A DNA stretch of 64,000 nucleotides from Porites lobata (taxonomy: Eukaryota > Cnidaria > Anthozoa > Scleractinia > Poritidae): positions 1,349,501 through 1,413,500 of the forward strand of contig CALNXK010000095.1 of NCBI GenBank assembly GCA_942486035.1, in the 5' to 3' direction. Below the pieces are notes generated by a model. It ran no database searches. It was not told the DNA's origin and was given only the letters and a program-made list of their open reading frames with translations. This document shows positions 45,901-57,031 of the stretch, in pieces. Position 1 is the stretch's first letter. Every line of letters begins with the position of its first letter. Both the position numbers and the translations under genes were made by a program.

Positions 45901-48900
45901 TGGTTGACTTGTAAATCATCACAGGGACATACAATGGCCTGGGAAGATGTCTGCCCAATGGGCGTTGTCTCTGCTGGTGGGGCTGGACTGGCCCTAATGC
46001 CACTTATATCAATGGAGGAATGTACACTAACAGAATTGTGGTAAGGATCATGTTGTAGCGAGGAGAAGAGAATTGAGGAGTGAAAAAAAGAGGGTAGTAG
46101 GGGTCGGGGTGGCCTGAATTTTGGTTGACTTACTTTGCTACATTGTCTTGGGTCTCCTGGCTGGTTCCTTTACAGAACAAAAAGGAGTGGCTAAGAAAGG
46201 CATGTCTGATAGCACAGGGATGGTGAGTTTTGGTATTGGCCTGGTAAATTTTGTTCTTAACTTGCCTGATGGGCTAGTGAAGTTTTTTGGGATGATTCAA
46301 ATAACAGAAGAACTGTAATCAATCCTGCTTGTCAAAATTTTTTTCAGGCTATTTAAAATGGCCCTTGGATTAGTTAGTAATCACATTATGCTAGTTAAAA
46401 ACTTGCCCAAAGGGTAAGCTGTAAAACTGACTTTTTTGTACCCTGCAAAATTTATTTCACGCTCACGGGTTTGTTTTTATTCCTCAAAGGCTGATAGCTG
46501 TACTAAAAGCTGCAGCTACACACACGTTTACAGAAATAACAAATGTGTTACAGCTTCAACAACAACCAAACCATCAACACAGCCACTGAGTACAGGAAGC
46601 CCAACAACAGGGATACCAAGCACAGTGAAACCAACTATCCCCCAAGTGTGCAGTGTGCCAGTTAACAAAACTGTGCCACCCCTCTCCTGTGATCCACTAT
46701 GTGGTTCAGGTAACTAGTATCTGTTCCTTGAAAGCAGTGTATTATAGATAGAATCTCAAGAGTTGCTTATTTACTAAAGCACAATTATAACAGACACTAG
46801 GGAGAGTATACTCACAGCAAAGACAATACCAGCCACAGTCCCCCACGGTAAGCGCTACTCTTTTTAGGTTGTGCTGCTTATTTGGGGTGGGGAGGGAGTG
46901 TAAGGCTAAGTATTCAGATTTTTGCTCCTAAGTGTGACATGTATTCAAGGGCCACACTGTTCAAGTAAATATGATATATGGAACTGATTCTTTAATTTTC
47001 AAACAAGCTTATAAGGCAGAATGCAGGAAAGATTTCACACTCTTCTGCTGTGCTTGGCAGAGGTAAAAGAAGGTTCCCCTTCCCCACTCCCTTGACAAGA
47101 TGTTCCAGTCTTGTTTGAGAGTGTCACTGAATTTTGGTTGCAGGTCCAACTTATCACAGTACTGGACAGTGTCTCTCCAATGGGCGTTGTCTCTGCTGGT
47201 GGGGGTGGACTGGTGCAAATGCCTGCTATGTTGATGGAGGAATTTACAACAATAGAATTTTGGTAGGTGTTGTTGTAACATGATTTAAGGGAACTGTTAA
47301 AGCTTACTTGGCTTTTAGGTATCATTAGTAGCTCTGTCAGTTTTTTGTGTTTATGGTATAACAAGGGGGTCCTCCCATGTCATGCACATTTATTTTTGTT
47401 TTATTTTTCTCTCTAAAGGCTGACAGTTGTGTTAAAAGTTGCCATTACACACATGTGTACAGAAATAATAAGTGTGTTACAGCTGCACCGACAACCAAAC
47501 CGTCAACACTGCCACCGAGTACAGGGGGCCCAACATCCATTCCTTTGACAACTGTGATACCCAGCACAGGGACTCCCAGTACTGTGAAACCAACTACGGG
47601 GAAACTAGTATCTACAACTTCAAGAAGTCCAACAACAGGCATGCCAACAACAATGAAACCAACTGCAGGGAAGTCAAGCACTCTGAATCCAACCACAGGT
47701 AACCCAACATCGTCAAATCCAACCACGGGAAAACAAGTAACTACAGTACCACCAAGTACAAAAACCCAAACAACTGTCTTTCCAACTAAATTCAAACCAA
47801 CCTCAGGCCAGTCTAGCACTATGAAACTAACCACAGGTAACTTAGCATCATCTAATCCAACAACACGAAAACAAGCAACTTCACTGCCATCAACTACAAA
47901 AAGTCAAACGACATGGTACCCAACTACACTGAAACCAACCACAGAAAAGTCAAGCACTATGAAATCAACCACAGGACACCCAACTACCAAGTATGCACCT
48001 CCAACAAGGCAAAGCACTAGTACATTAAAAGTAACCACAGGACAACCATCAACAAAACAGAAGACAAGTCAGCAACCTGCAAGTACAAAAACAGTAAAAC
48101 CATCCACGAAGGTGTTAACAACACAAGCCCCAATACCCACGACCACAGCTGCTGCTACCACAACCCAAGCTACCACTATAGAACCAACGGAGCCCCCAGA
48201 GCCCACAGAACCTCCTGAGGCCGATGATTCTCTTGGAGCACTTGCCAACCTTCAAGTAAGGATGCTGTAAACACCCAGTAGTGTGTGTAAATTAAGACCA
48301 TGCCACCCTGGGAATGGTTGCCTTGACTTGTTAGGACTCATCAGTGTGGCATACCCCCAGGGAGACTACATTGCTTGAAAGTACAGGGCTTGAAAACAAC
48401 TTTTAATTCCAGGTGAAAGCAGCTCTTAAGTTCTGCTTGTTCCCAGGGGGATGGGGGAAGCTACAATGTACATGCTCCTGTCAGTTTACTTGTTAGTCAG
48501 AAGATGACTTGCTGGGCCCTTGCCGATCAGGCAAGTACATGTACATATGTTGTAGTTAATTTTTTATCTCAGGTAATTTTTATTTTTCATTTGTTTCAAC
48601 ATCATTAACATATATTACCATACCAAAAAACAAAAGACAAACAAAAGTTACCTGAGATAAAAAATTAACTACAACACATACATAAGTGTAAGTGTGAAAA
48701 GTTACTTGCCTGAATAGAAAATCTACTTAGGACTGTTTTCAAGCCCTGCGTAACCATGTATGAAATGCCCTTTGCTGCTGGAGCAAGTGTAAGGCACTCA
48801 ATCTTTAAGCCCCTTTTAAACATGCTACCATGGCTGTAGAGATGGGGCTTGTTTTGTTGGAAGGATTTGCCCTGCAATTAAATCATTTTTGTTACCAATT

Positions 48901-49271
48901 CTATTACCAAGAACTTTGTTAAGCCAAACACAGATAGCGTGGTTTAAGTCGTCCCTTGGCAACTCATTAGCAGACTCCACTCTAACAACCCATGTTTTGT
49001 TCCCCACCAGTTACAAAATGATGCTGAAGTTGCAAAGTCAAAAGAAAGTGGAAAGAAAGAAGTCACGAAGGAGAAGGATTTCAGTCCCACTGCACTGGTG
49101 ATAGTTGGCGTTGTGCTACTGCTTTGTGTTTTGGGGTTGGTGATTGCTGTTTGGTGGACATATGGCAATGGAAGCCAGGTCCCCAGTCTTCTGCGTGGCT
49201 ATGAACCAGTTGAAGGTGGCGATTCCAACATGATGATGCAGGAGTTATCACAGACAGCTCCGCTGCCTTAG
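42976..49271 (+). CDS. Type I membrane mucin-like protein with three CWWGWTG modules
   Basis: Eight exons fit with matching phases: 42976-43039, 43642-43772, 45238-45340, 45925-46040, 46490-46709, 47144-47262, 47419-48255 and 49011-49271, giving 616 residues. The order is: signal peptide (MTKVILSAIVVVVFEFISIN), then three cysteine modules. Each module is built from an EGF-like half with GRCLCWWGWTGPNA and a second half with ADSCTKSCSYTHVYRNNKC. A Thr/Ser/Pro stalk of about 260 residues follows (residues 270-525, for example TTGKPTT-like words), then a transmembrane helix at about 557-579 (VIVGVVLLLCVLGLVIAVWW) and a 37-residue tail with YEPV, a possible YxxPhi sorting motif. Each module is a phase 1-0 plus 0-1 exon pair, hence a symmetrical unit that can duplicate. 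A surface mucin or adhesion role is inference. Confidence 0.85.
43447..43595. mobile_element. Hairpin MITE in mucin intron 1
   Basis: Inverted arms: cagtgtaagatgcagactgc ... caatagtctgcagtctgcgg, then cattttacactg. A short loop contains gggactattgttgtcatg. It ends about 45 bp before exon 2. Confidence 0.7.
43953..44129. mobile_element. Small MITE with cagggatg termini, mucin intron 2
   Basis: Left end cagggatgccgctaag and right end (inverse) cttagctacatccctg. The interior has agccggctgccggct words shared with the neighbouring element. Confidence 0.6.
44145..44610. mobile_element. MITE with perfect cagggctgtcaa termini
   Basis: Twelve-bp perfect inverted ends (cagggctgtcaa / ttgacagccctg) are flanked by agtgc on both sides (44140-44144 and 44611-44615), a probable 5-bp target duplication. 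Open frames inside (for example 44115-44453 minus) are not treated as genes. Confidence 0.8.
48543..48690. mobile_element. Hairpin MITE in mucin intron 7
   Basis: Inverted arms (gttgtagttaattttttatctcagg and its inverse) surround a loop with atattaccatacc. The loop word recurs in the hairpin at 53085-53255, suggesting one family with diverged arms. Confidence 0.8.
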
Positions 49272-49892
49272 TGAAGAATGAGCAATTTATAGAGATTGGT
49301 TGTGATCTGTTCTTACATTAACCAAAAATATATTAGGTTTGATTACTAGATGCATTTTACGCATTGAAACTGAGGGCGTGTTCCACTACCGTCATCATTA
49401 ATAGAAGGGATGCATGGGATAAATCCTCTAGTGACTTTTCACGTAACACCCAATTTTTTAGTCACCAGCAAAACAAGGAAATTTGTATGAGAATCTATGA
49501 ATTTATCAGAAGCCTATAAGGGTTTAAGAACAAATTTTTACAACATAACATTTTTTGCCAATTCATGTATGAAATTTTGTACCCAGTAGATAAATACAAA
49601 TTATCATTAGCAAAAATGAATTTTTGTAACTTGTTTTCAAATTGTCATTATTTTACACTCTGTGGAACTGTTACCATTTTATAATCTCTAAATTATAGAC
49701 TATGTTATAGCAACATTATGGAACTGATAATTCAGTAGTTTTTCATGCCTTAATGAAATATATAACTAGATATTTTTATTAACATAGCATGAAGAGAAAT
49801 GACTTTTTTTATTGATAGTTTGAACGTGACAGAAATGTATCTGAGGAAAATTATTAAAATAACTGCTGTTTGATAGTTTAAAATATAGGTTA
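49272..49892. other. 3' flank of the mucin-like gene
   Basis: Probable 3' UTR and downstream sequence. No canonical aataaa was seen close to the stop. Variants such as attaaa occur near 49855. Confidence 0.4.
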
Positions 49893-50455
49893 CAGTTGAG
49901 CCTTGATTATCCGGACTCTTTGGGACTTGAGTAAATTAAGTCTGGATAATCGAGAGTCTGGATAATATGAATATTAATGAGACAAAAATGAAAACTATCT
50001 GAGATCTGCTGCTTGCTGATTTTAAACTCGAGTGCTAAATATATTTGTTCCTTTTTCTCCTTTCTCCAAACGTGAAATAATCATTTGCTCATCCTTTATT
50101 GAGAGAACGGACTGCTTTGGTTGTGTAGACATGGCTACGATTTGAGTTTACCATCAAGTGGTCTTATGTTTACATAACCAACATGGAATCAAGCATCACA
50201 TTCCCATAGCAACATGAAAATTGAGCCAATCAGAATTCAGTTGAATGCATCAGAACAACTGTTCATCTCGTGTCGGTCGTGTTTTTTCAACGCAAAACAG
50301 ATTAAAACAGTGTTTCAAACACATGTTTGGACGGATAATTGAACTTTTAATCATTTCAGTTGTTCAAGATCACATCTTATTAATATTCATGAAAAGAAAC
50401 GGGACCAGAGAAACAAGTCTGGATAACCCAGGTCCTGATAATCGAGGCGCGAGTG
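49893..50455. mobile_element. Pogo/Tigger-like MITE with TA duplication
   Basis: Termini cagttgagccttgattatccgg and (inverse) cactcgcgcctcgattatcagg, flanked by TA on each side. Inner subterminal copies (tctggataatcgagagtctgg; gtctggataaccca) are typical of pogo-like elements. 563 bp, no transposase. Confidence 0.8.
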
Positions 50456-51827
50456 TATTAGAAGGTATTTTTTTCAATACCCATTAAATTAATGCGTGGA
50501 GAGAAATCTTTAAAGTTACTAAAGGAACTCTGATGATAAATTCTATTTCAGAGGTAGTGTTTTGGAGGTTAAAATTTAATTTATTCATAAAAATATACAT
50601 AATAATTTTATGTCTACTAAAGTAAAAGAGATTTAATCATATTAGTTTAGCCTAATATTTAGATATAATGTAGTTGTACTCAATTATGATCATACATTTG
50701 AGCGCAGAGGTTATCCCAGATTGTCATTTACAGATAGATGATTTTCTTTTTTGACCAAGAGATTTACATCATATTAATTCGCTCTATAGAACTGTATTGT
50801 TACAATCATAACGTTAAAATTAAAGACACCAAAACAGAGGTGGAAAAGTGGAGGTGTAAATTGATTGATGTGCCATACACCATTCTGATAATTTGTATTT
50901 GAGCATGACAATTGTCTTACAATAAGGTCAGACAGTAACCCTGCAAAGCGTGAATTTTTCATTTTCCTAGAGAGGTGATCTTGTAAGCCTTACTGTGCTT
51001 TTCAGTAACATGCGAACCTAAAGTCAAAACTTTAACCAATGTTTCACGTTTTTTTGCTTCTGTCAATCACCCTGACAAACTACTCAGGAAACACAGCTTT
51101 TCTTCAGCAGCTTTTAAAGGTCATGTCTGTCAGTTGTGATATCTAGATTTTGAATTCATTTTGCTTGTTTTGTTTTGTTGTAATTAAGATTGACAGAAGC
51201 AAAAACCATAACTGGTTCCATTCTTTGACTTTTGAGTTTCCATGTTATTGAAATTGTTAAAGAGAGGTTCCCATACATTTTAGTTTACTTTCGAATGTGT
51301 CATAAAGTGCACACTGTAAGTCTGCTTTGACTGTAATAATTGTCCACTCACATGCCATGGCAGAATATTATTGCAAACATCAATCTCATCACCAGAGCCT
51401 TCAGATCTTACAGCTACACATGACCCAACGCTCTTCTCATCCATTTTCATGCTTATTAGAGAAGAGGACTGAGATTAAGAATGTGCAAACGTCTGACTAT
51501 CCTTTCAAATCCTACTTCACCTTGCAATTTTGTCAGTTTTGTAAGCAGTTTTTTATCCTTAAACCTTTTGATGACGTTGAATGTCCATCGTATTGTTAAA
51601 ACTTGTTACTGCTTCAGTGTCCTTTTCAGGCGCTGGTTCAGTGTTCAAAGGATGGATAGCGCTATCTACCAAATATATCACTTTCCAGTGGATAAGTATT
51701 AGGGACACCAATGACTTGTATTTATGAAATGGATGGCATTACCCACCGTTTGAATAGATGGTGATTTCACTAACCATACCTCCTTGAAACAACATGGCTT
51801 TTACATAAATTCCATTTCTTATTATCA
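50456..51827. other. Intergenic, nothing recognised
   Basis: No supported exon. It probably includes the 3' flank of the minus-strand gene that ends at 51828. Confidence 0.4.
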
Positions 51828-53478
51828 CTATTTCCGTGGTACACTCATTGCTTTGCGAAGTGTAACACAGTTTGTTTGAACTCTTTGCATGGTGTTGCGA
51901 CTAAGTTCTGCTTCCTCTTGTCCTTTTCTAACTGTTGCTTGATAATCCAGTTGTAACATTTCCGAATCTAATGGAATGGCATTTACACCGGAGGACCGGA
52001 GCTTTTCGTGAAGCGTGTCTGTCAGTTTGGACAAGCCATCCAAGTCAGCTAGTTCATGTAAAAGGAAATGAACTAAATTAATCGGTGGCTGCCTTAGCCC
52101 CTCTCAAACAACAGGGCCGAATTACGGAGTTTTTCTGTACTGTTGCAGAGTAATATAATAGTGAAAGTCTCTTAAAGCCAGACAATGTTGAGACCTGCAC
52201 CAAGGGCTTGTCTTGACTGTTCATAGCCTCCTATTTTTCCATATGAGTACTTACTGCCAGGTGCAGTCATCTTGGTTTCATATGTACTAAAGGGGTGGTC
52301 ATTGTAAGTGGTGGGAGGAGAGGCCCTGTGAGGGTAAAATTTTGACAAGTGACAAGGCCTTGAAACAGCGGCACACGACTACATGAAATGAATGAGTTAC
52401 ATGTAGCACCACCAGAGAAACATCCTACTCCTCAAACTGTCAAATGACTGTACAGTGGAAGCTCTAGCTCCTAAAGGACACTCTCATAAGCGGAAAGCTC
52501 TACTTACGGCCACCCTCACAAAATGCCGTTTTTCTCAACTCCCATACAAACTCTGTATTTTGACATTCCCGTAAGCAGCCAGCCCCAGTTACGGAAAACT
52601 TTTTCGCTTCCCGAGGGTGTCCACTCACGAGAGCTTCCTCTGTATTTGAAGTTCAGACTAGGGACATACAAACCCCTCCCTCAGAGGGCCTCAGGGGAGG
52701 GAACAAGAAAAATTTTGTCGCCCCTGAGCCCTAAGTAGATTTCAAAATGTTGAAACCAAGATTGTTGCTCCCTAAAACCAAAACAGGAGTACCCACCCCA
52801 TGGAGGAACACTCGAAATCTCTGGGGTGGGGGGGGAGGGTGGTATTGAAAGCTAAAATTTGTAGTGGAAAGTGAACAGCTAAACTGGAATTTCCAGAAGG
52901 GGTGGGGAAAGGAACAAACCAATATAAACTCCCAATGGCCGGGGGAGTATGGCAATTTTCTAGATCTACATCCTACTAAAAGTTAATCGTTTACATTGGT
53001 ACCTACTTTTGGCATCCTCAATTGAGTACGACATACCAGATCCCATTTGCCTACAAAAAATATTAAAATCATTATATTTGTCGTAAGTCTTTGCTTCTCT
53101 CGTAGGGTGTGTACGTTGTGGTTCAATTTTATCTTTGGTTTAAATTTAATTTCCCTTTGTTTTAAACTCACTACCATACATTACCATACCCTTAAACAAA
53201 AAGAAATACACTTTAAACCAAGGATAAAATTGAACCACAACGCGTACATCGCTTTTAAAGCGTGCATAAACGTAAGTTTATGTTTTCAAATTAATTTCAT
53301 CAGGCTGTTTCATCATTGTCCACCGTGATGTTGGTCAAAGGTGACAAAGAAACCACGATTTTTTTTCTTACAAAAGAGAAAGTTAAACTTACATGGCCGT
53401 AAAAAATTTACCAGCTTGTTGATGAACTAAATCCAAAACAGAGTCAAGATCGTTCATTTTCAGATCAGCTGCCGCCAT
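51828..53478 (-). CDS. Small helical protein, three exons (112 residues)
   Basis: The exons are 53478-53393 (starts MAAADLKMNDLDSVLDLV, donor gtaagttt), 52286-52255 (32 bp, acceptor ccctttag, donor gtaagtac) and 52048-51828 (acceptor acatgaactag). Phases 2 and 1 fit only when the 32-bp micro-exon is included, which also removes all stops. That is good evidence for the model. The product has no signal peptide. It is charged and helical, with TDTLHEKLRSSGVNAIPLDS and MLQLDYQATVRKGQEEAELS, as in small subunits of coiled-coil complexes, but I do not recognise the family. It is transcribed divergently from the VMAC-like gene across a 371-bp gap. The second intron carries a MITE and a hairpin. Confidence 0.75.
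52453..52642. mobile_element. 190-bp MITE with TA duplication
   Basis: Termini cagtggaagctctagctcc and (inverse) cagaggaagctctcgtgag, each flanked by TA. The interior has ctcataagcgg / ccactcacgag words. It lies in the intron between exons 2 and 1 of the small helical protein gene. Confidence 0.8.
53085..53255. mobile_element. Hairpin MITE
   Basis: Inverted arms gtacgttgtggttcaatttt and aaaattgaaccacaacgcgtac around a loop containing attaccatacc, like the element at 48543-48690. Confidence 0.8.
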
Positions 53479-53849
53479 CTTATTCAGCTGCTGTTTTTTA
53501 CCAGAATCCGCTGTTCAGGATTAGAAACGAAATAAATCTGAGATGGGGAGGGGACGGGGACGGCGTGAATTTAAATTGTAAATTCCAGTTATTTTCTTAC
53601 CTTGAAATGCATATCAAGTCTAAAATGTCTTAAAAGTTCAATAGTTAATAGTTCAAAGTATCTTGGTAGTCAGACTTCTTCATTTCCTTTTACTATTAAG
53701 ATTTAAAACTAATAAGTGTAACCTTAGCCTCCCCTCCCTCGGAATGATTTGATTACAATCATGGCGCCCTGTGGTGATGCCAAGCAATTTCCGTCTTCGT
53801 TTGTGTTTTGAAATTTTCGAGTAAGTTTTATAAATTTCCTTCCATCAAC
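53479..53849. promoter_or_regulatory. Divergent promoter region
   Basis: The 371 bp between the start codons of the minus-strand small protein and the plus-strand VMAC-like gene must hold both promoters. No TATA box is evident. This is inference from geometry. Confidence 0.5.
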
Positions 53850-54503
53850 ATGGATTTTTCGCCAGTAGCCATTAAAGAAGCAAATACTCATATTCAAGGA
53901 TTAATGAAACGCATTCACGAGCTTGAGGAACAAGTGAAAGAATTATCGGGGGCTCTGAAGAAGCAAAACGAAGCACACGCCGAGAATTTAAAGGTCCTTC
54001 CTCTTCGAATGCATCAAACTTTGAGACAGAGAGATGAAGAAATAACAGAACTGAAAGAAAAACTCAAATCATCGGAGGCTGAAATCAAGAGGCTTGTCCA
54101 AGAAGCGAGCGAAAAGGAGCAACTGTTTCAATATTTAAAGAATCGCTCAAGAGTTCTGGACGAAATTTTGAAACATCGAGACGCCTTCGAGAGTGTTTTA
54201 ACATGTCTAAGTATCTTAGAAGATTCTGACTATTGTACCACGCCTAACGTAGGAAAGGTTTCTCTTAATGGCGCCCCCAGAGAAACTGATTTGTTGGATA
54301 GCGAGGATGAAGACGTAAATGGCAACACAAATTCACCAGTCAAAAGAGCTGACAGTGGATATGAACCAGGAGCCAGTACTAGCTCTTCGTCACTTGATAT
54401 AGGAAATGGTGGAGCAAATGGAAGAGGTGTGTTTAAAGAGGTAAATCCATTTGGAGATGTGTTTCTACCGCAAGAAGAGGAGCCACCGCCTTGTTTTGTC
54501 TGA
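53850..54503 (+). CDS. VMAC: VMAC-like coiled-coil protein
   Basis: 217 residues from the ATG at 53850. The frame is open further upstream but has no earlier ATG. The N-terminal half is a continuous coiled coil: IKEANTHIQGLMKRIHELEE, LRQRDEEITELKEKLKSSEA, and then LKNRSRVLDEILKHRDAFES. The opening 'xEANxH' pattern, the middle 'RDxEIxxLxExLxxSEA' pattern and the order of parts follow vertebrate VMAC (vimentin-type intermediate-filament-associated coiled-coil protein). The C-terminal half is disordered, with Asp/Glu and Ser runs (LLDSEDEDVNGNTNSP; SGYEPGASTSSSSLD), and is longer than in vertebrates. A cytoskeletal role is known only loosely for the family. No intron is visible, and the assignment rests on memory of the family's pattern. 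Confidence 0.7.
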   Translation: MDFSPVAIKEANTHIQGLMKRIHELEEQVKELSGALKKQNEAHAENLKVLPLRMHQTLRQRDEEITELKEKLKSSEAEIKRLVQEASEKEQLFQYLKNRSRVLDEILKHRDAFESVLTCLSILEDSDYCTTPNVGKVSLNGAPRETDLLDSEDEDVNGNTNSPVKRADSGYEPGASTSSSSLDIGNGGANGRGVFKEVNPFGDVFLPQEEEPPPCFV

Positions 54504-54864
54504 ACTACTGTAGGAGTACGAACTAAGAAGAAACGTAAAATTTATGACTGCCACTGGTGATAGGCCAATATAATTGAATATCAAAAATGTTACTTTAAGC
54601 GTGTTTGTCATATGACTCTAAATTCAATTTTTTTTGCACAGAAAAGCCCAGGAGATACCCCTATAAAGGATGTAAAAACCACGATTGTCATAAAACAAAG
54701 ATAACAAAGGAGTCAACGACTAGGAAAATAATAGTGTCAAAACAAAGAAAACTTTCACAGATATTTTTTTACTCAGATAATAACCCAAAATGTTTGTATT
54801 GGTACTGCCTATGAGGATGCTAATATGAGAGGTGATCACTGCTAGGGTTATAACTACTCGTAAG
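54504..54864. other. 3' flank of the VMAC-like gene
   Basis: Probable 3' UTR. No clear aataaa close to the stop and no further exon. Confidence 0.4.
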
Positions 54865-55301
54865 AGGGTGTTTAGATGACACCGGGGCGGCTTTCGCCGC
54901 GGAGCGAGTTCACTCCGGTTCCCTCTCGTGGCTCTATATTTGTTTACATGATACCACCACAAAATGTCATGCAGGCGCGAGTCACCCCGGCGTGAGTTCA
55001 CCCCGGTTCTTGTACTGGGGCGAGAATTTCATTCCGGTACGAAATCTCACAACAGTATCATGTAAACGCGAAACGACCACCAGTTTCAATGTGAAATCGG
55101 TCTGCCGGTAGACTGGAACGGGTAGCGCGTGCGTAATGTTTCTGATTTTGAATCAGACGTGTATTTTAATAACATGAAGTGTACCTTCAAATAAAGGGAT
55201 ATGAAATGGCCCAGTCATCATGTAAACGCGATACGAAATCAAAAAGTTATCCTGGTATGAAACTCGCGCCGGTGGGAGTTTTCTCATGTAAACACCCCCT
55301 A
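54865..55301. mobile_element. MITE with gggtgtttacatga termini
   Basis: The left end gagggtgtttagatgacacc and right end (inverse) agggggtgtttacatgagaa are inverted repeats. The interior repeats catgtaaacgcga and accccggttc words. Non-coding and G+C-richer than its surroundings. Confidence 0.75.
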
Positions 55302-56290
55302 AGTCAATATGGTCATCTTAACTACCAGTGAAAAAAAAAAAATTGTCAGTGGCACCTTGGGGTGGGAGGAATGGGGGTTGAAAATGAATTTCAGCTATGC
55401 CCTTGAAACACATGCACCCCTGCCTTAGGAAGTTCACCCCCCCCGCCTTCCCCCATCCTAGGGCATTATTTATAGAGATTGGTATGATATTCAAAGATGA
55501 TAGTTGCCCTGTAAGGATGCATCATTGCAGAGGCAGAAGATCCGTTTACTTGTCTTTTATATCAAAAGGTCTTGGAAATGCCCAGTTCTTGCTTCCATTG
55601 GGATCCACCCTTTGACCAGGGTAGTTTTCTGAGGGGGAGACCTGGAGGTTCTCTCTCAAAATACTTTAAACACTAATATCATTATTTACTATAATTTGGA
55701 TGAGGCTGAGTAGGTTCTGATGAATTATGAAGTTTGAGGCATCGTGAATAAGGTCTGTTTTGCTCACGAGAACCTCTGAAAAACCTGACTGTGTTCGTGA
55801 AATCAAAGGCGCTAAGCCTGGGCAAACGAGTGGGCGAGGTTAAGAGCAGCGCGTGGGATCACGTGGTCATTGGCGTGTATCAGGGACGTTTCGCAAGAGA
55901 GAAAGAAAAAACGTTCCTCGCGGCGCAGCCTGAGCATCAGGCGTTTCTGGGGGAAAGGAGGAAAGATGGAAGCGAAAAAGGGAGAGAGCTTCATTCAGCT
56001 CTCTCCCCCTCCCCTCACCCCCATCTAAAATCTCCTCTCCCCTAGCCCCTTAGGAAGGCTTGATACTCAGGATACTCGCGGCGAGGCGCCAGGAGAGAAG
56101 GTTGCGTTACCAGGACAAGCAAACGAGTGGGCGCGTCCAGCGCATTGAATCACGTGGTCATTGGCGCCTGTCAAGAGTTTATTTCAATTCAAAACATCCG
56201 GTCTCCTGGCTTCCTCTTTATCTGCTTACAGTACAAATACTAAAACGGAAGTTGTGAAAAATTGCAACCTCTAAAGTCGCTTTCTTTTAA
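55302..56290. repeat. Intergenic with a 50-bp direct repeat
   Basis: Two copies of caaacgagtgggcg ... tcacgtggtcattggcg (55822-55884 and 56119-56172) flank a purine/C-rich stretch. Each contains a CACGTG E-box. The reading frames between them are low complexity and were not accepted as genes. Confidence 0.5.
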
Positions 56291-57015
56291 CAGCGTATAA
56301 AACTAGAGCGCAGTTGGAAATGAGTTGGTCTTTCTTGAAAAATGAAAATGGCAACAGCTTCGGTTCTTCTTCACGCGAATCCTTTGTTTGATTGAAGTTC
56401 CCTTACTTCACACAACGCCGAATGTTTTATTTTTCTTTTCTAAACTGCCTTTGAAATGGAAACCTTATTGCCTCATCCACGTCACAGCAGTGCAAAATTT
56501 CAGATCGTTTTAGTAAGCCGAGCAAACGAATCCGAGAATTCTTGCAGAAAAGAACAGAGATTATGGAAACGTGTTCTGAAACATGTAACGTTACGGTAAC
56601 TCCACCCGCCGATAATACTAAAAGGGTCACTGCGTAAAAAATTATATCACTCAAAGTGCAAATTTATGTTTCAAGTACTGCTGTTTCGTTTTGAAAGGAG
56701 CGCAATGGGAAACCCGCCTTCGTACGACACGGACAGCTGACAGCATTTTACACTTGACATTACTTGGGAGTGTTGGGTCGGAAACGCAAAAGTTCTTTAC
56801 TGACCAAAAATCGATTATTTTGTTATCCCAGAACCAGATACAACAGGCCACCTCGCTCGCATAACTTGATAATCATAACAAAAACACGAAATTAAAACTC
56901 AAAATCGATGTTTTTGTCTTGTTGCGGCGTTACCTCGTGGCAACATCTGCGCTGTGATACGACTTAGCAGAAGCGATCCAAATCTGCTGTCTTTCTGTTC
57001 TAAAACTTCACTCGT
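56290..57015. other. Possible conserved exon region, undecided
   Basis: A TATA-like gcgtataaaactagag (56296) precedes short ATG frames. A plus frame at 56456 encodes METLLPHPRHSSAKFQIVLV. Another, ending at 57030 with AAG|gtaaga, encodes LPRGNICAVIRLSRSDPNLL. The complementary minus frames are also open (SRFGSLLLSRITAQMLPRGN). I cannot decide between an exon and a conserved repeat. Confidence 0.25.
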
Positions 57016-57031
57016 TTTTGGAATATTCAAG

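Noticed and set aside
47445..47834. 129-codon minus frame rich in Val/Gly
   Set aside because: Complement of the Thr/Pro-rich mucin stalk exon.
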